Part shown: positions 8,322-15,484 of the stretch, piece by piece | Layout: the number at the start of each line of letters is the position of its first letter | Numbering within the stretch: the first letter of the stretch is position 1 | Assembly (NCBI GenBank): GCA_938014945.1 | Contig: CALLQH010000052.1 | Location: forward strand, 1 to 19,713 | Direction: 5' to 3' | Length of the DNA stretch: 19,713 bases | Origin: an uncultured bacterium | GTDB lineage: Bacteria > Pseudomonadota > Alphaproteobacteria > SP197 | Notes under the pieces: generated by a model | Told to the model about the DNA's origin: nothing | The model's input: only the letters and a program-made list of their open reading frames with translations | Databases searched by the model: none | Translations under genes and position numbers: made by a program

Positions 8322-9070
8322 GGCGCGCTTATAACACCAGATTTTGTGGCTGTGCGAGCCATTCGGGCGACGAAACGCTCCCGCGCCGGGGGCGGACCGC
8401 TGGTTTCGTGGACAAACAGATGACGCTCCAGGAAGTGGCCCGTCAGGCGCAAGCCGGACAGCACCTCATCCGGACCGCCGTCCGGCCCGCCGAGCAGGAA
8501 ACCGGGCAGCGCCAGCAGCCGTTCGCGATAGGGCTCGCCCGCCGAGGCGCATACAGCCCTTCCCGAACGCGGTGAGACCCAGACCAGGGCGTCGTTGCCG
8601 CCGGTGACGGCGCACTCGGAAAGATCGAGGCCGAAACCAAGCTGCTCCAGCAGTCCCAGTTCCCAGCGGACATAAACCGCGCCCCAATGGCCGCCCGGCG
8701 CCGACAGCGCATCGAGCAGGGCCAGGAAGCCATCGAACAGCGGGACATAGGGATGGCGTTCGGGCAGCGCCCGTTCGGCAACGGCGCATGCCGAGGACAG
8801 GCAGGTCAGCCGTTCGGCGTCTTCGATGAAGGCGGCGGGCGCGGCGCGTTCGGCCTCCACGGTGAAGCTGCCCAGGTGCTCGGCCAGCCGGCCGCGCCAG
8901 CGCGCCTGCACGATGTTGCCCGGCTGCAGCACACCCTTCAGGCGGCGCCCGGCGCCACCGCGCACCAGTCCGGCATGACGGCCGCGCTCGCGGGTCAGCA
9001 GGGTGACGATGGCGTTGTTCTCGCCATGGCTCCTGGCCGCCAGCACGATGCCGCGATCGCTCCATTCCAT
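8318..9070 (-). CDS. recO: DNA repair protein RecO
   Basis: The product is a 250-residue RecO, the recombination mediator that works with RecR and RecF to load RecA on SSB-coated gaps. The N-terminal OB-fold is clear: 'MEWSDRGIVLAARSHGENNAIVTLLTRERGRHAGLVRGG' spans about the first 39 residues, followed by 'LQPGNIVQARWRGRLAEHLG'. The rest is the helical domain ('YVRWELGLLEQLGFGLDLSECAV' in the middle, 'LRLTGHFLERHL' near the end). The start at 9070 matches the conserved family N-terminus; the open frame upstream of it is unrelated in composition and overlaps the phyH-like gene. No strong Shine-Dalgarno is visible. The stop overlaps parC by ATGA, and the gene begins 31 bp after the dioxygenase-family gene, so all three may share one transcript. 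Confidence 0.93.
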   Translation of the reverse strand: MEWSDRGIVLAARSHGENNAIVTLLTRERGRHAGLVRGGAGRRLKGVLQPGNIVQARWRGRLAEHLGSFTVEAERAAPAAFIEDAERLTCLSSACAVAERALPERHPYVPLFDGFLALLDALSAPGGHWGAVYVRWELGLLEQLGFGLDLSECAVTGGNDALVWVSPRSGRAVCASAGEPYRERLLALPGFLLGGPDGGPDEVLSGLRLTGHFLERHLFVHETSGPPPARERFVARMARTATKSGVISAP

Positions 9071-9101
9071 GCCGATGACATGGCCGAGGCCGGGCCGCCG
9101 G

Positions 9102-10067
9102 TCAACCGGCGCCCTGCCCCAGCTCGCCGATGATCTCCTCGCGCGCGATGATCGTGCCGTCCGCCGCACCCACACGGCCGTAGTAACCGCCCCACACCTT
9201 GAAGCCGAGGCGGGCCAGCAGCTCTGGCGAACATTCGGCCACCACCTCCGGCAGGGTGGCGTAGGTGAAGTTGACCTGGGTGCGGAAGATGGGTGCGTTG
9301 TAGACGGTGTAGAGCGCCACGCGCTCCTCTCGGGTGCGGTTATGCCCCATGCCGTGCCAGGCGCGGGCATCCCACAACACCAGGCAACCGGCCGGCGCCT
9401 CGACGGAGACCGCTTCGTTGTCGTAGTCGCGCGCCGGGTCGGGCTCCTCGCCCGAAAGATGGCTGCCCGGCACGATGCGGGTGGCGCCGTTCTCGGCGGT
9501 GAAGGGGGTCAGCGTCCAGGCAGCGGTGCAGGAGACCGCCGGGGAGATCAGGCGGTCTGCGGTCCCCTCGTCGACGCCATGGAATTCGCCGCGGCGGATG
9601 TCGCCCGGCGGACGCTGTCGGACATTGCGCGGCTGCGGCCGGGGCATCCACCACTGGTCGGTGTGGAGCGCCTGGGCCGGCCCCTGCGGACGCACGATGC
9701 TGGAGTCATAGGCCGAGAGGATCCAGTCCGTACCGAGCAGCGCCCCGGCCAGACGGTCGGCGGCCGGATGCAGCACAAGGTCGCGGAAGGCCCGTCCCTT
9801 GTTGATCAGCACACCCACGAACTGGTGCTTCGGCCCGGTCTCGCCCGGCTTGGCGACGCGGGTGAAGTTCTCGGTGCCCGCAACCCGTTCGACCGCGCCG
9901 AATTCGTAGGCGATGGCCCGTTCACGTTCGGCGGCGGCCTGCTCCAGCAGCCGTGTGCGCAGCGTGACAACTGCCTCTGGCGAAAGTGCCTCGGCGACAA
10001 TGCAGTAGCCGTGTTCGAAGAGGTCGTCCTCGGCGCGGTCCAGATCGATGGTCGGGCGTGGCAGCAT
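9102..10067 (-). CDS. Phytanoyl-CoA dioxygenase (PhyH) family protein
   Basis: The product is a 321-residue Fe(II)/2-oxoglutarate-dependent oxygenase of the PhyH group, which hydroxylates small molecules. The HxD iron ligands are His135 and Asp137 in 'ALHTDQWW'. The distal His is His238 in 'ARAWHGMGHNRT'. Arg249, 11 residues later, is at the spacing of the 2-oxoglutarate-binding Arg in human PhyH. A 'GATRIVPGSHL' stretch (about 194-203) is the usual family loop. The conserved N-terminus 'DDLFEHGYCIVAEALSPE' and a strong AGGAGG at 10080-10075 with 7-nt spacing fix the start. It is divergent from the amidase operon (132-bp intergenic region) and 31 bp upstream of recO on the same strand. The substrate is unknown. 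Confidence 0.9.
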   Translation of the reverse strand: MLPRPTIDLDRAEDDLFEHGYCIVAEALSPEAVVTLRTRLLEQAAAERERAIAYEFGAVERVAGTENFTRVAKPGETGPKHQFVGVLINKGRAFRDLVLHPAADRLAGALLGTDWILSAYDSSIVRPQGPAQALHTDQWWMPRPQPRNVRQRPPGDIRRGEFHGVDEGTADRLISPAVSCTAAWTLTPFTAENGATRIVPGSHLSGEEPDPARDYDNEAVSVEAPAGCLVLWDARAWHGMGHNRTREERVALYTVYNAPIFRTQVNFTYATLPEVVAECSPELLARLGFKVWGGYYGRVGAADGTIIAREEIIGELGQGAG

Positions 10068-10199
10068 GGCGGGGCCTCCTGTTGGCCACGATCATTGCGC
10101 GCGCCGAGCCCCGCGTCGATGGCTCCCGTAACGGCCAATCGGTGCATGACGCACGGCCTGCGCCTGGGCCAAGATGCGCGCCGCAACAGAGGGAACAGC
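10068..10199. promoter_or_regulatory. Divergent intergenic region between phyH-like and amidase genes
   Basis: These 132 bp must hold the promoter(s) for the amidase operon (plus) and for phyH-recO-parC (minus). The visible elements are the two ribosome binding sites: AGGAGG (minus, 10080-10075) for the PhyH-family gene and GAGGGA (plus, 10189-10194) for amidase 1. I cannot identify convincing -35/-10 boxes or an operator by eye. Confidence 0.5.
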
Positions 10200-11645
10200 A
10201 TGGCATCGACGGATCTCACCTGGCTCGGCGCAACAGAGGCCATCGCGCTCTTCAAGGAGAAGAAACTCTCGCCGGTGGAGCTGATGGATGCGGTCATCGC
10301 GCGCGCCGAAGAGGTGACACCCCTCCTCAACCCCTTCAGCAACACCTATTTCGAACAGGCCCGCGAACAGGCCAGGGCCGCCGAGGCGAAGTACGCCAAA
10401 GGCGGGCGCACCGGGCCGCTGGAGGGCCTGCCCCTGGCGGTGAAGGAGGAAGCCACCATCGCCGGCCTTCCGGCCACCGGCGGATCGCTCGCCTTCCGCG
10501 ACAACATTGCCGAACACACCCTCACCATCGTGCAGCGCTGCTTCGATGCGGGCGCGATCATGCATGTGCGCACGACGACGCCGGAGTTCTGCTGCGCCGT
10601 CGTCACCCATTCGCGTCTGTGGGGCGTGACGCGCAATCCCTGGAACACGGACTGCACACCGGGCGGCAGTTCCGGCGGCACGGCGGCAGCACTGGCGGCG
10701 GGCGTCGCGCCCATCGGCACGGGCTCGGACATCGGCGGCTCGATCCGCGTTCCCTCCTCCACCTGCGGCCTGGTCGGCTTCAAGCCGCCCTACGGGCGCA
10801 ATCCCGAGGAGAAGCCCTTCAACCTCGACCACTTCGCGGTGGAGGGCCCCATGGCCCGCTCGGTGGCCGACTGCATCCTGCTGCAGAACGTCATGTCGGG
10901 CCCGGACCCGCGCGACATCGCCTCGCTCAAGCCCAAGCTCACCCTGCCCAAGGCCTTCAAGCCGGTGAAGGGTATGAAGATCGCCCTCTCCATGGATCTC
11001 GGCTTCTGCACCGTCTCGAAGGAGGTGCGCCGGAACACCATGGACGTCGTCGCCAAGCTGCGCGACGCCGGGGCCATCGTGGAGGAGGTCGATCTCGGCT
11101 GGACGCCGCGGGTGCTGACGGCCGCGCTCGGCCATCTCGGCCACATCATGGGCGCGGGGCTGGAGCCGATCCTGCGCCGCCACCGCCATGAACTGACCAC
11201 CTATGTCGCGGCCATCGCCGATCGGGCGCGCGAGACGACGGCCGCCGACCTCATCGAATCCAACCGCATCGTCGGCGAGATGTACGACACCCTGGGTCCC
11301 CTGCTGCACAAGTACGACGCGCTGATCTGCCCGACCACCGGCCTGCCCGCGGCACCCGCCGACCACTGCCCGATCAACGGCCACCTGGAGATCGACGGCG
11401 TGGCCGTCGATCCCGGCTTCGGCTGGGTGCTGAGTTATCCCTTCAACCTGATGGGCCACTGCCCCGTGCTGCAGATGCCCAGCGGCCTCGCGAAAAACGG
11501 CGTGCCCACAGGCGTCCAGATCGTCGCCAGCCCCTACGAGGACGCCACCGTCTTCCGCGTCGGCGCCGCCATCGAGGCCGCCGATCCCTGGTTTACCCGC
11601 GCCGCGCGCCGCCCCAAACTCACCGCACCATCACGAGGGAAATGA
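10200..11645 (+). CDS. Amidase (amidase signature family), copy 1
   Basis: The product is a 481-residue Ser-cisSer-Lys hydrolase that cleaves carboxamides. The triad is visible: Lys82 in 'PLAVKEEA', cis-Ser157 in 'PGGSSGGTAAAL', and the nucleophile Ser181 in 'GSDIGGSIRVP'; the 24-residue spacing between the serines matches FAAH and malonamidase E2. The C-terminal half includes 'YDALICPTTGLPA' and 'MPSGLAKNGVPTGVQIV'. No signal peptide is seen, so it should be cytosolic. The start at 10200 is chosen because GAGGGA lies 5 nt upstream and the N-terminus aligns without gaps to copy 2; the same frame is open far upstream but there overlaps phyH and recO. The stop is 2 bp before the copy 2 start. 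The substrate cannot be told from the signature. Confidence 0.94.
   Translation: MASTDLTWLGATEAIALFKEKKLSPVELMDAVIARAEEVTPLLNPFSNTYFEQAREQARAAEAKYAKGGRTGPLEGLPLAVKEEATIAGLPATGGSLAFRDNIAEHTLTIVQRCFDAGAIMHVRTTTPEFCCAVVTHSRLWGVTRNPWNTDCTPGGSSGGTAAALAAGVAPIGTGSDIGGSIRVPSSTCGLVGFKPPYGRNPEEKPFNLDHFAVEGPMARSVADCILLQNVMSGPDPRDIASLKPKLTLPKAFKPVKGMKIALSMDLGFCTVSKEVRRNTMDVVAKLRDAGAIVEEVDLGWTPRVLTAALGHLGHIMGAGLEPILRRHRHELTTYVAAIADRARETTAADLIESNRIVGEMYDTLGPLLHKYDALICPTTGLPAAPADHCPINGHLEIDGVAVDPGFGWVLSYPFNLMGHCPVLQMPSGLAKNGVPTGVQIVASPYEDATVFRVGAAIEAADPWFTRAARRPKLTAPSRGK
11635..11640 (+). promoter_or_regulatory. Ribosome binding site deciding the start of amidase copy 2
   Basis: GAGGGA lies 1 nt before the ATG at 11642, which is too close, and 7 nt before the ATG at 11648, which is ideal. 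The protein from 11648 ('MAKSDL') also aligns with the copy 1 N-terminus ('MASTDL'), so 11648 is preferred. Confidence 0.7.
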
Positions 11646-11647
11646 TC

Positions 11648-13072
11648 ATGGCCAAGTCCGACCTGCACTACATGGGCGCCGTCGAGGCGCTCGACCTGTT
11701 CAAGAAGAAAAAGCTCTCGCCCGTGGAGCTGATGGACGCGGTCATCGCGCGCGCCGAGGCGGTGCAGCCCACGATCAACTCCATGAGCCAGACCTTCTTC
11801 GACGAGGCCCGCGACAAGGCGAAGAAAGCCGAGGAGAAATACGCCAAGGGCGCGCGCACCCGCGCCATCGAGGGCCTGCCGCTGGCGCTCAAGGACGAGG
11901 AAGTTCTGAAGGGCCTGCCCTCCACCTCCGGCTCGCTCGCCTTCAAGGACAACATCGGCGCCTATACCACCTTCATCGCCGAGCGTTGCTTCAACGCCGG
12001 CGGCATCATGCACGCCCGCACGACGACGCCCGAGTTCTCCTGCGCCGGCGTCACCCACAGCAAGCTGTGGGGTGTCACGCGCAATCCCTGGAACACGAAG
12101 TTCACCCCGGGCGGCAGCTCCGGCGGCACGGGCGCGACGCTGGCCGCGGGCGCGGCGACCCTGGCGACCGGCTCCGACATCGGCGGCTCGATCCGCATTC
12201 CCGCCGCCCAGTCGGGTGTGGTCGGCTTCAAGCCGCCCTACGGGCGCAACCCGCAGGGCCACATCTTCAACCTCGACTTCTATTGCCACACCGGCCCGAT
12301 GGCGCGCTCGGTCGCCGATGTCGCCCTGCTGCAGAACGTCATGAGCGGCCCGCATTCCCGCGACATCGCCACCGTGAAGCCGAAGATCCGCCTGCCGCTG
12401 GAATATGATTCCGTGAAGGGCATGAAGATCGCCTGGTCCATGGATCTGGGCTTCTACGAGGTCGACAAGGATGTCGTGAAGAACACCAAGGCCGCCCTGA
12501 AGAAGCTGCAGGACGCCGGCGCCATCGTCGAGGAGGTCGACATCGGCTGGACGCCCCGCGTCATGACCGCGGCGATGAACTACCTCGGCCATCTCTTCGG
12601 CGGCGTCATCGGCCAGGTGCTGACGCGCCATCGTCACGAGATGATGCCCTATGCCGTTCAAATCGCCGAATACGGCGCCAAGACCACCGCTGCCGACTTC
12701 ATCGAGAGCCTGAACATCGCCGGCGAGATGTACGACACCCTGGGGCCGCTGCTGCAGAAGTACGACGCGCTCATCTGCCCGACCAACGCCACCGCGGCGA
12801 TCCCGGCCGACCACGATTCGACCCGTGACAAGATCATCATCAACGGTGTCGAGGTCGATCCCATGCTGGGCTGGGCGATGACGCCGCCGTTCAACATCAT
12901 GTCGCGCTGCCCGGTGCTGAACGTGCCGTCGGGACGCGACCGCAACGGCATGCCGACCGGCATCCAGATCGTCGGCCCGACCTACGAGGACGCCACCGTC
13001 TTCCGCATCGGCGCGGCAATCGAGGCGGCCGATCCCTGGTACACCACGTCCAAGCACCGCCCGAAGGTGTAG
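11648..13072 (+). CDS. Amidase (amidase signature family), copy 2
   Basis: The product is a 474-residue paralogue of the preceding gene. Over the first 190 residues the two align without gaps, with 127 identities by hand count. Lys82, cis-Ser157 and Ser181 fall at identical positions, so the triad is complete here too ('PGGSSGGTGATL', 'GSDIGGSIRIP'). Differences cluster around the pocket side: 'EFSCAGVTHS' versus 'EFCCAVVTHS', 'HIFNLDFYCHTGPM' versus 'KPFNLDHFAVEGPM', and the 'NATAAIPADHDSTRDK' region near 380-395, which is longer than in copy 1. This points to diverged substrate range after tandem duplication. An ATG at 11642 overlapping the copy 1 stop is possible, but the ribosome binding site favours 11648. 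The genes are 2 bp apart and surely cotranscribed. Confidence 0.94.
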   Translation: MAKSDLHYMGAVEALDLFKKKKLSPVELMDAVIARAEAVQPTINSMSQTFFDEARDKAKKAEEKYAKGARTRAIEGLPLALKDEEVLKGLPSTSGSLAFKDNIGAYTTFIAERCFNAGGIMHARTTTPEFSCAGVTHSKLWGVTRNPWNTKFTPGGSSGGTGATLAAGAATLATGSDIGGSIRIPAAQSGVVGFKPPYGRNPQGHIFNLDFYCHTGPMARSVADVALLQNVMSGPHSRDIATVKPKIRLPLEYDSVKGMKIAWSMDLGFYEVDKDVVKNTKAALKKLQDAGAIVEEVDIGWTPRVMTAAMNYLGHLFGGVIGQVLTRHRHEMMPYAVQIAEYGAKTTAADFIESLNIAGEMYDTLGPLLQKYDALICPTNATAAIPADHDSTRDKIIINGVEVDPMLGWAMTPPFNIMSRCPVLNVPSGRDRNGMPTGIQIVGPTYEDATVFRIGAAIEAADPWYTTSKHRPKV

Positions 13073-13083
13073 GTCTCCGGCAA

Positions 13084-13110
13084 CCGGCTCGGCGTCACGC
13101 GCCGAGCCGG
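13084..13110 (+). terminator. Strong hairpin after the amidase operon
   Basis: A perfect 11-bp inverted repeat (CCGGCTCGGCG at 13084-13094 and CGCCGAGCCGG at 13100-13110) with a 5-nt loop TCACG starts 12 bp after the amidase 2 stop. The stem is very GC-rich. No U-tract follows, so it may be an incomplete intrinsic terminator, a pause, or an mRNA 3'-end protector. It separates the amidases from the FNR-type box 26 bp further on. Confidence 0.6.
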
Positions 13111-13135
13111 CGCGCCCAGGGCCCGGATGAGGCCG

Positions 13136-13149
13136 TTGATCCAAATCAA
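13136..13149 (+). promoter_or_regulatory. FNR/FixK/Anr-type box TTGATCCAAATCAA
   Basis: The 14 bases match the consensus TTGAT-N4-ATCAA at all ten fixed positions and lie in the 142-bp gap between amidase 2 and the flavoprotein gene. The centre is about 72 bp before the flavoprotein ATG (13215). If an activator bound at -41.5, transcription would begin near 13184, giving a leader of about 31 nt. A weak -10-like TCCGAT lies at 13172-13177. Regulators of this class (FnrL, FixK, Anr, Dnr) respond to low oxygen or NO. Which one the host has is not visible here. Confidence 0.7.
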
Positions 13150-13214
13150 GGCGCGGCAAACGGCAACGCCGTCCGATGCGGATCGAGGCTGAACACAACT
13201 GGGGGCGAATACAG

Positions 13215-14591
13215 ATGGCCGATGCCGCGGAAATCAACGGAATCAGCAGCGACTGGGATCCCGACTGGATCCTGACCGAGGAGCAGAAGGAACTCAAAGC
13301 CAAGCTCATCGAGCTTTGCAAGACGACGCTTCGACCCAACGGCATCGAATTCGACAAGTCCTACGAATACCCGCGCAAGAACCTGGAGGCGCTGGCCTCC
13401 ATGGGCCTGCTCGCCCTGCATGTGCCGAAGAAATACGGCGGCATGGGGCAGAACCACACCTGCTGCGCCATGGTCCTGGAGACGATCGGCCGCTATGGCT
13501 GCTCCTCGACCACGCTGGTCTACACCATGCATCTGCTGGCGGTGACCGCCCTGCTCTTCCGCGCCGAAGGCAACCCCGAGATCGAAAAGGTGCTGCGCCG
13601 CCTGAACAAGGATGTCTTTATCGGCACGGCCTCCTACTCCGATCCCGAGACCGGCTCGCACTTCTGGTACCCGATGGCCTCCAGCGCCGAGGAGACCGAG
13701 AACGGCTGGAAGGTCAACAAACGCTCGTCGTGGACCACGTCCGGCGGCTTCGCCGACTTCTACGTCGCCCAGACCTCCAGCCCGGACTTCAACGGCAACT
13801 TCGCCGACCTTTCGGTCTTCCTGGTCTACAAGGACGAGATCGTCAGCCACGCCAGCACCTGGTCGGCGCTGGGCATGCGCGGCAACCAGTCCGGCCCGAT
13901 CGAGATCAACGGCGTCGAGCTGCCCAGGGACCGCATGATCGGCCCACCGGGCGACGGCGCCATCTCGAACGACGAGGCGGTCGATCCGCTGACCCTGGTG
14001 CTGTTCGGCGCCTCCTACAACGGCATTGCGCTGGCCGCCATGGACCTCGCCCGCACCCAGGTGACGAGGAAGGTGCACAAGGATGTCGGCATGCGCGTCG
14101 CCGATTATCCCACCATCCAGGACTACTTCGGCGAGTGCCTGATGGATACGCAAGCCTCGCGCATGTACACCTTCTCCTGCGCCCAGGCGCTGGATCAGGC
14201 GACCGACAACTGCGACTGGGAGCGCCAGTGGCGCGACCCGAAATGGCTGCCCCGCACGTCCCTGCTGCCCTGGACGTGGATGGTGAAGTTCATCGCCTGC
14301 AAGAACGTCTACAACGTCGTCGACAAGATGCTCCAGGCGTCCGGCGGCACCGGCTACAAGACCGCCATGGGCCTGGAGCGCATCCTGCGCGACGCCAAGG
14401 CGGGCTGGGTCATGGGCCCGACGAACGAGGTGCTGCGCCAGTTCGTCGGCAAGGCCGTGCTGCTCGGCTTCGAATCGCTCGACTACTGGAACCAGGTGGT
14501 CAACGAGAACGTGTTGAACAACGAGATCAAGAAGCTCGACGCCGACGGCAAGCGGAAGCTGATCGCCGAACTGTCCAAGGATCTGGACTAA
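13215..14591 (+). CDS. Acyl-CoA dehydrogenase-fold flavoprotein, catalytic Glu not at usual site
   Basis: The product is a 458-residue FAD protein of the acyl-CoA dehydrogenase superfamily. The order is an N-terminal helical domain with 'MGLLALHVPKKYGGMG' (63-78), a beta domain with 'GTASYSDPETGS' (137-148) and 'WTTSGGFADFYVAQ' (173-186), and a C-terminal helical domain with 'LQASGGTGYKTAMGLERILRDAKAG' (373-397) and 'MGPTNEVLRQFVG' (400-412). In MCAD-type enzymes the base is the Glu in YEGT(N/S)x; here Gly401 is in its place. No Glu is seen at the isovaleryl-CoA/long-chain alternative near 'TLVLFGASYNG' (260-270). A different base, or oxygenase-like chemistry, is possible. The ATG at 13215 is preferred over 13176, which has no ribosome binding site and would lie upstream of the FNR-implied transcription start. 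It is followed by an intrinsic terminator. Confidence 0.88.
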   Translation: MADAAEINGISSDWDPDWILTEEQKELKAKLIELCKTTLRPNGIEFDKSYEYPRKNLEALASMGLLALHVPKKYGGMGQNHTCCAMVLETIGRYGCSSTTLVYTMHLLAVTALLFRAEGNPEIEKVLRRLNKDVFIGTASYSDPETGSHFWYPMASSAEETENGWKVNKRSSWTTSGGFADFYVAQTSSPDFNGNFADLSVFLVYKDEIVSHASTWSALGMRGNQSGPIEINGVELPRDRMIGPPGDGAISNDEAVDPLTLVLFGASYNGIALAAMDLARTQVTRKVHKDVGMRVADYPTIQDYFGECLMDTQASRMYTFSCAQALDQATDNCDWERQWRDPKWLPRTSLLPWTWMVKFIACKNVYNVVDKMLQASGGTGYKTAMGLERILRDAKAGWVMGPTNEVLRQFVGKAVLLGFESLDYWNQVVNENVLNNEIKKLDADGKRKLIAELSKDLD

Positions 14592-14607
14592 CCGCGGCAC
14601 CTTGAAG

Positions 14608-14644
14608 CGGCGCGCCTGCAGGAATGCCGGCGCGCCGTTTTCTT
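14608..14644 (+). terminator. Intrinsic terminator after the flavoprotein gene
   Basis: A perfect 9-bp GC stem (CGGCGCGCC at 14608-14616, GGCGCGCCG at 14629-14637) is followed directly by TTTTCTT (14638-14644). The 12-nt loop contains a further GCA/TGC pairing around GGAA. It starts 16 bp after the stop codon. This is the clearest Rho-independent terminator in the window. Confidence 0.9.
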
Positions 14645-14687
14645 GCGCCCGATCTCGGGGTAAGCGTGGTGTGACAGGGAGTTCGCC

Positions 14688-15392
14688 ATGCAAGCCGACA
14701 TCGCAACGATCATCGACCGTTTCCCCGACCTGCGCATCGCCGTCGTGATCGCCGATGGTCTTGCCATACCGGCAGAGCGGCCGGGCGCCCTGGATGCGGA
14801 GATCAGCGCCATCGAGGCCGAGGCGGCGGCGCGCTTCGCCGAAACGGCGATGCCGGACATTCCCGGCGTGCAGGTCTGGCGCGAGGCCTACAAGGCCTTC
14901 GGCATCAAGAAGACCAGCTATCGCTGCTCGGTCGAGCGGCTGATCCGCAAGGTGGTGCGCGACGGCGCCCTGGCGCGCATCAATCCCTTCGTCGATGCCT
15001 ACAACGCGGTTTCCCTGAAACATGTCTTTCCGCTGGGCGCCGACGACCTCGACCATGTCACGGGCAATGTCTGCTTCCGGGAGTCGCGGTCGGGCGACAG
15101 TTTCCTCGCGTTGGGCGAGGAGAATCCGCAGGACGACCCGCCCAAGCCCGGGGAGATCGTCTATGCCGACGAGGCCAAGGTGCTGTGCCGCCGCTGGAAC
15201 TGGTACCAGGACGCCCGCAGCCCGGTGGCGGTGGGAACGTCCCGGGCCATCGTGACCGTGCAGAGCCTGGGCCCCGGCGACCTGCAAGCGGCGGTCGCGG
15301 ATCTGGAGCGCCTGTTGGCCGAGTCCTGCGGCGGTCAAACCCGCCATGTCGTGCTCGACCGCCATAACCCGACCCTGGATCTGCCTTGCTGA
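14688..15392 (+). CDS. Solo B3/B4-domain protein (PheRS beta-subunit editing-domain homologue)
   Basis: The product is a 234-residue protein resembling the stand-alone B3/B4 (B3_4) family, COG3382. In phenylalanyl-tRNA synthetase beta the B3/B4 domain removes misattached Tyr from tRNA-Phe. Free-standing versions may edit tRNA or act on other aminoacyl substrates, but their role is not settled. Visible family features are 'VWREAYKAFGIKKTSYRCSVERLIRKV' (about 63-90), 'INPFVDAYNAVSLKHVFPLGADDLD' (about 103-127) and 'GEIVYADEAKVLCRRWNWYQ' (about 151-170). The ATG at 14688 has AGGGAG 6 nt upstream. The gene follows the terminator at 14608-14644 by 43 bp, so it should have its own promoter, though none is clear. 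No signal peptide or membrane segment is seen. Confidence 0.85.
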   Translation: MQADIATIIDRFPDLRIAVVIADGLAIPAERPGALDAEISAIEAEAAARFAETAMPDIPGVQVWREAYKAFGIKKTSYRCSVERLIRKVVRDGALARINPFVDAYNAVSLKHVFPLGADDLDHVTGNVCFRESRSGDSFLALGEENPQDDPPKPGEIVYADEAKVLCRRWNWYQDARSPVAVGTSRAIVTVQSLGPGDLQAAVADLERLLAESCGGQTRHVVLDRHNPTLDLPC

Positions 15393-15484
15393 ATCTGCAC
15401 CCCATGTGACAATGGCTACTGTCTGGAGAACGGCGCAGGCCCTATCCCGCGCACGGGGCATGGTGCCCCACAGGATTGATACCG
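15393..15484 (+). promoter_or_regulatory. Leader of the cytochrome c gene with a small hairpin
   Basis: The 92-bp gap ends in a 6-bp hairpin (GGGGCA at 15455-15460, loop TGG, TGCCCC at 15464-15469), just 2 nt before the AGGA Shine-Dalgarno at 15472-15475. The hairpin could influence initiation. No -35/-10 pair stands out. Confidence 0.35.

Noticed and set aside
9003..10199. N-terminal extension of amidase copy 1 by about 400 codons
   Set aside because: The extension runs antisense through phyH and the recO start and has no amidase-like sequence. The paralogue and the GAGGGA site place the start at 10200.
11642..11645. ATGA overlap start for amidase copy 2
   Set aside because: The GAGGGA site is only 1 nt away from this ATG. 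The ATG at 11648 has ideal spacing and matches the copy 1 N-terminus.
13146..15461. A very long open frame on the minus strand opposite the flavoprotein and B3/B4 genes
   Set aside because: It is antisense to two well-recognised genes, crosses an intrinsic terminator and has no family-like motif. It is a by-product of GC-rich codon use. The same holds for the long minus frames at 1760-3136, 10092-11459 and 11534-13357 and the plus frame at 6210-7430.
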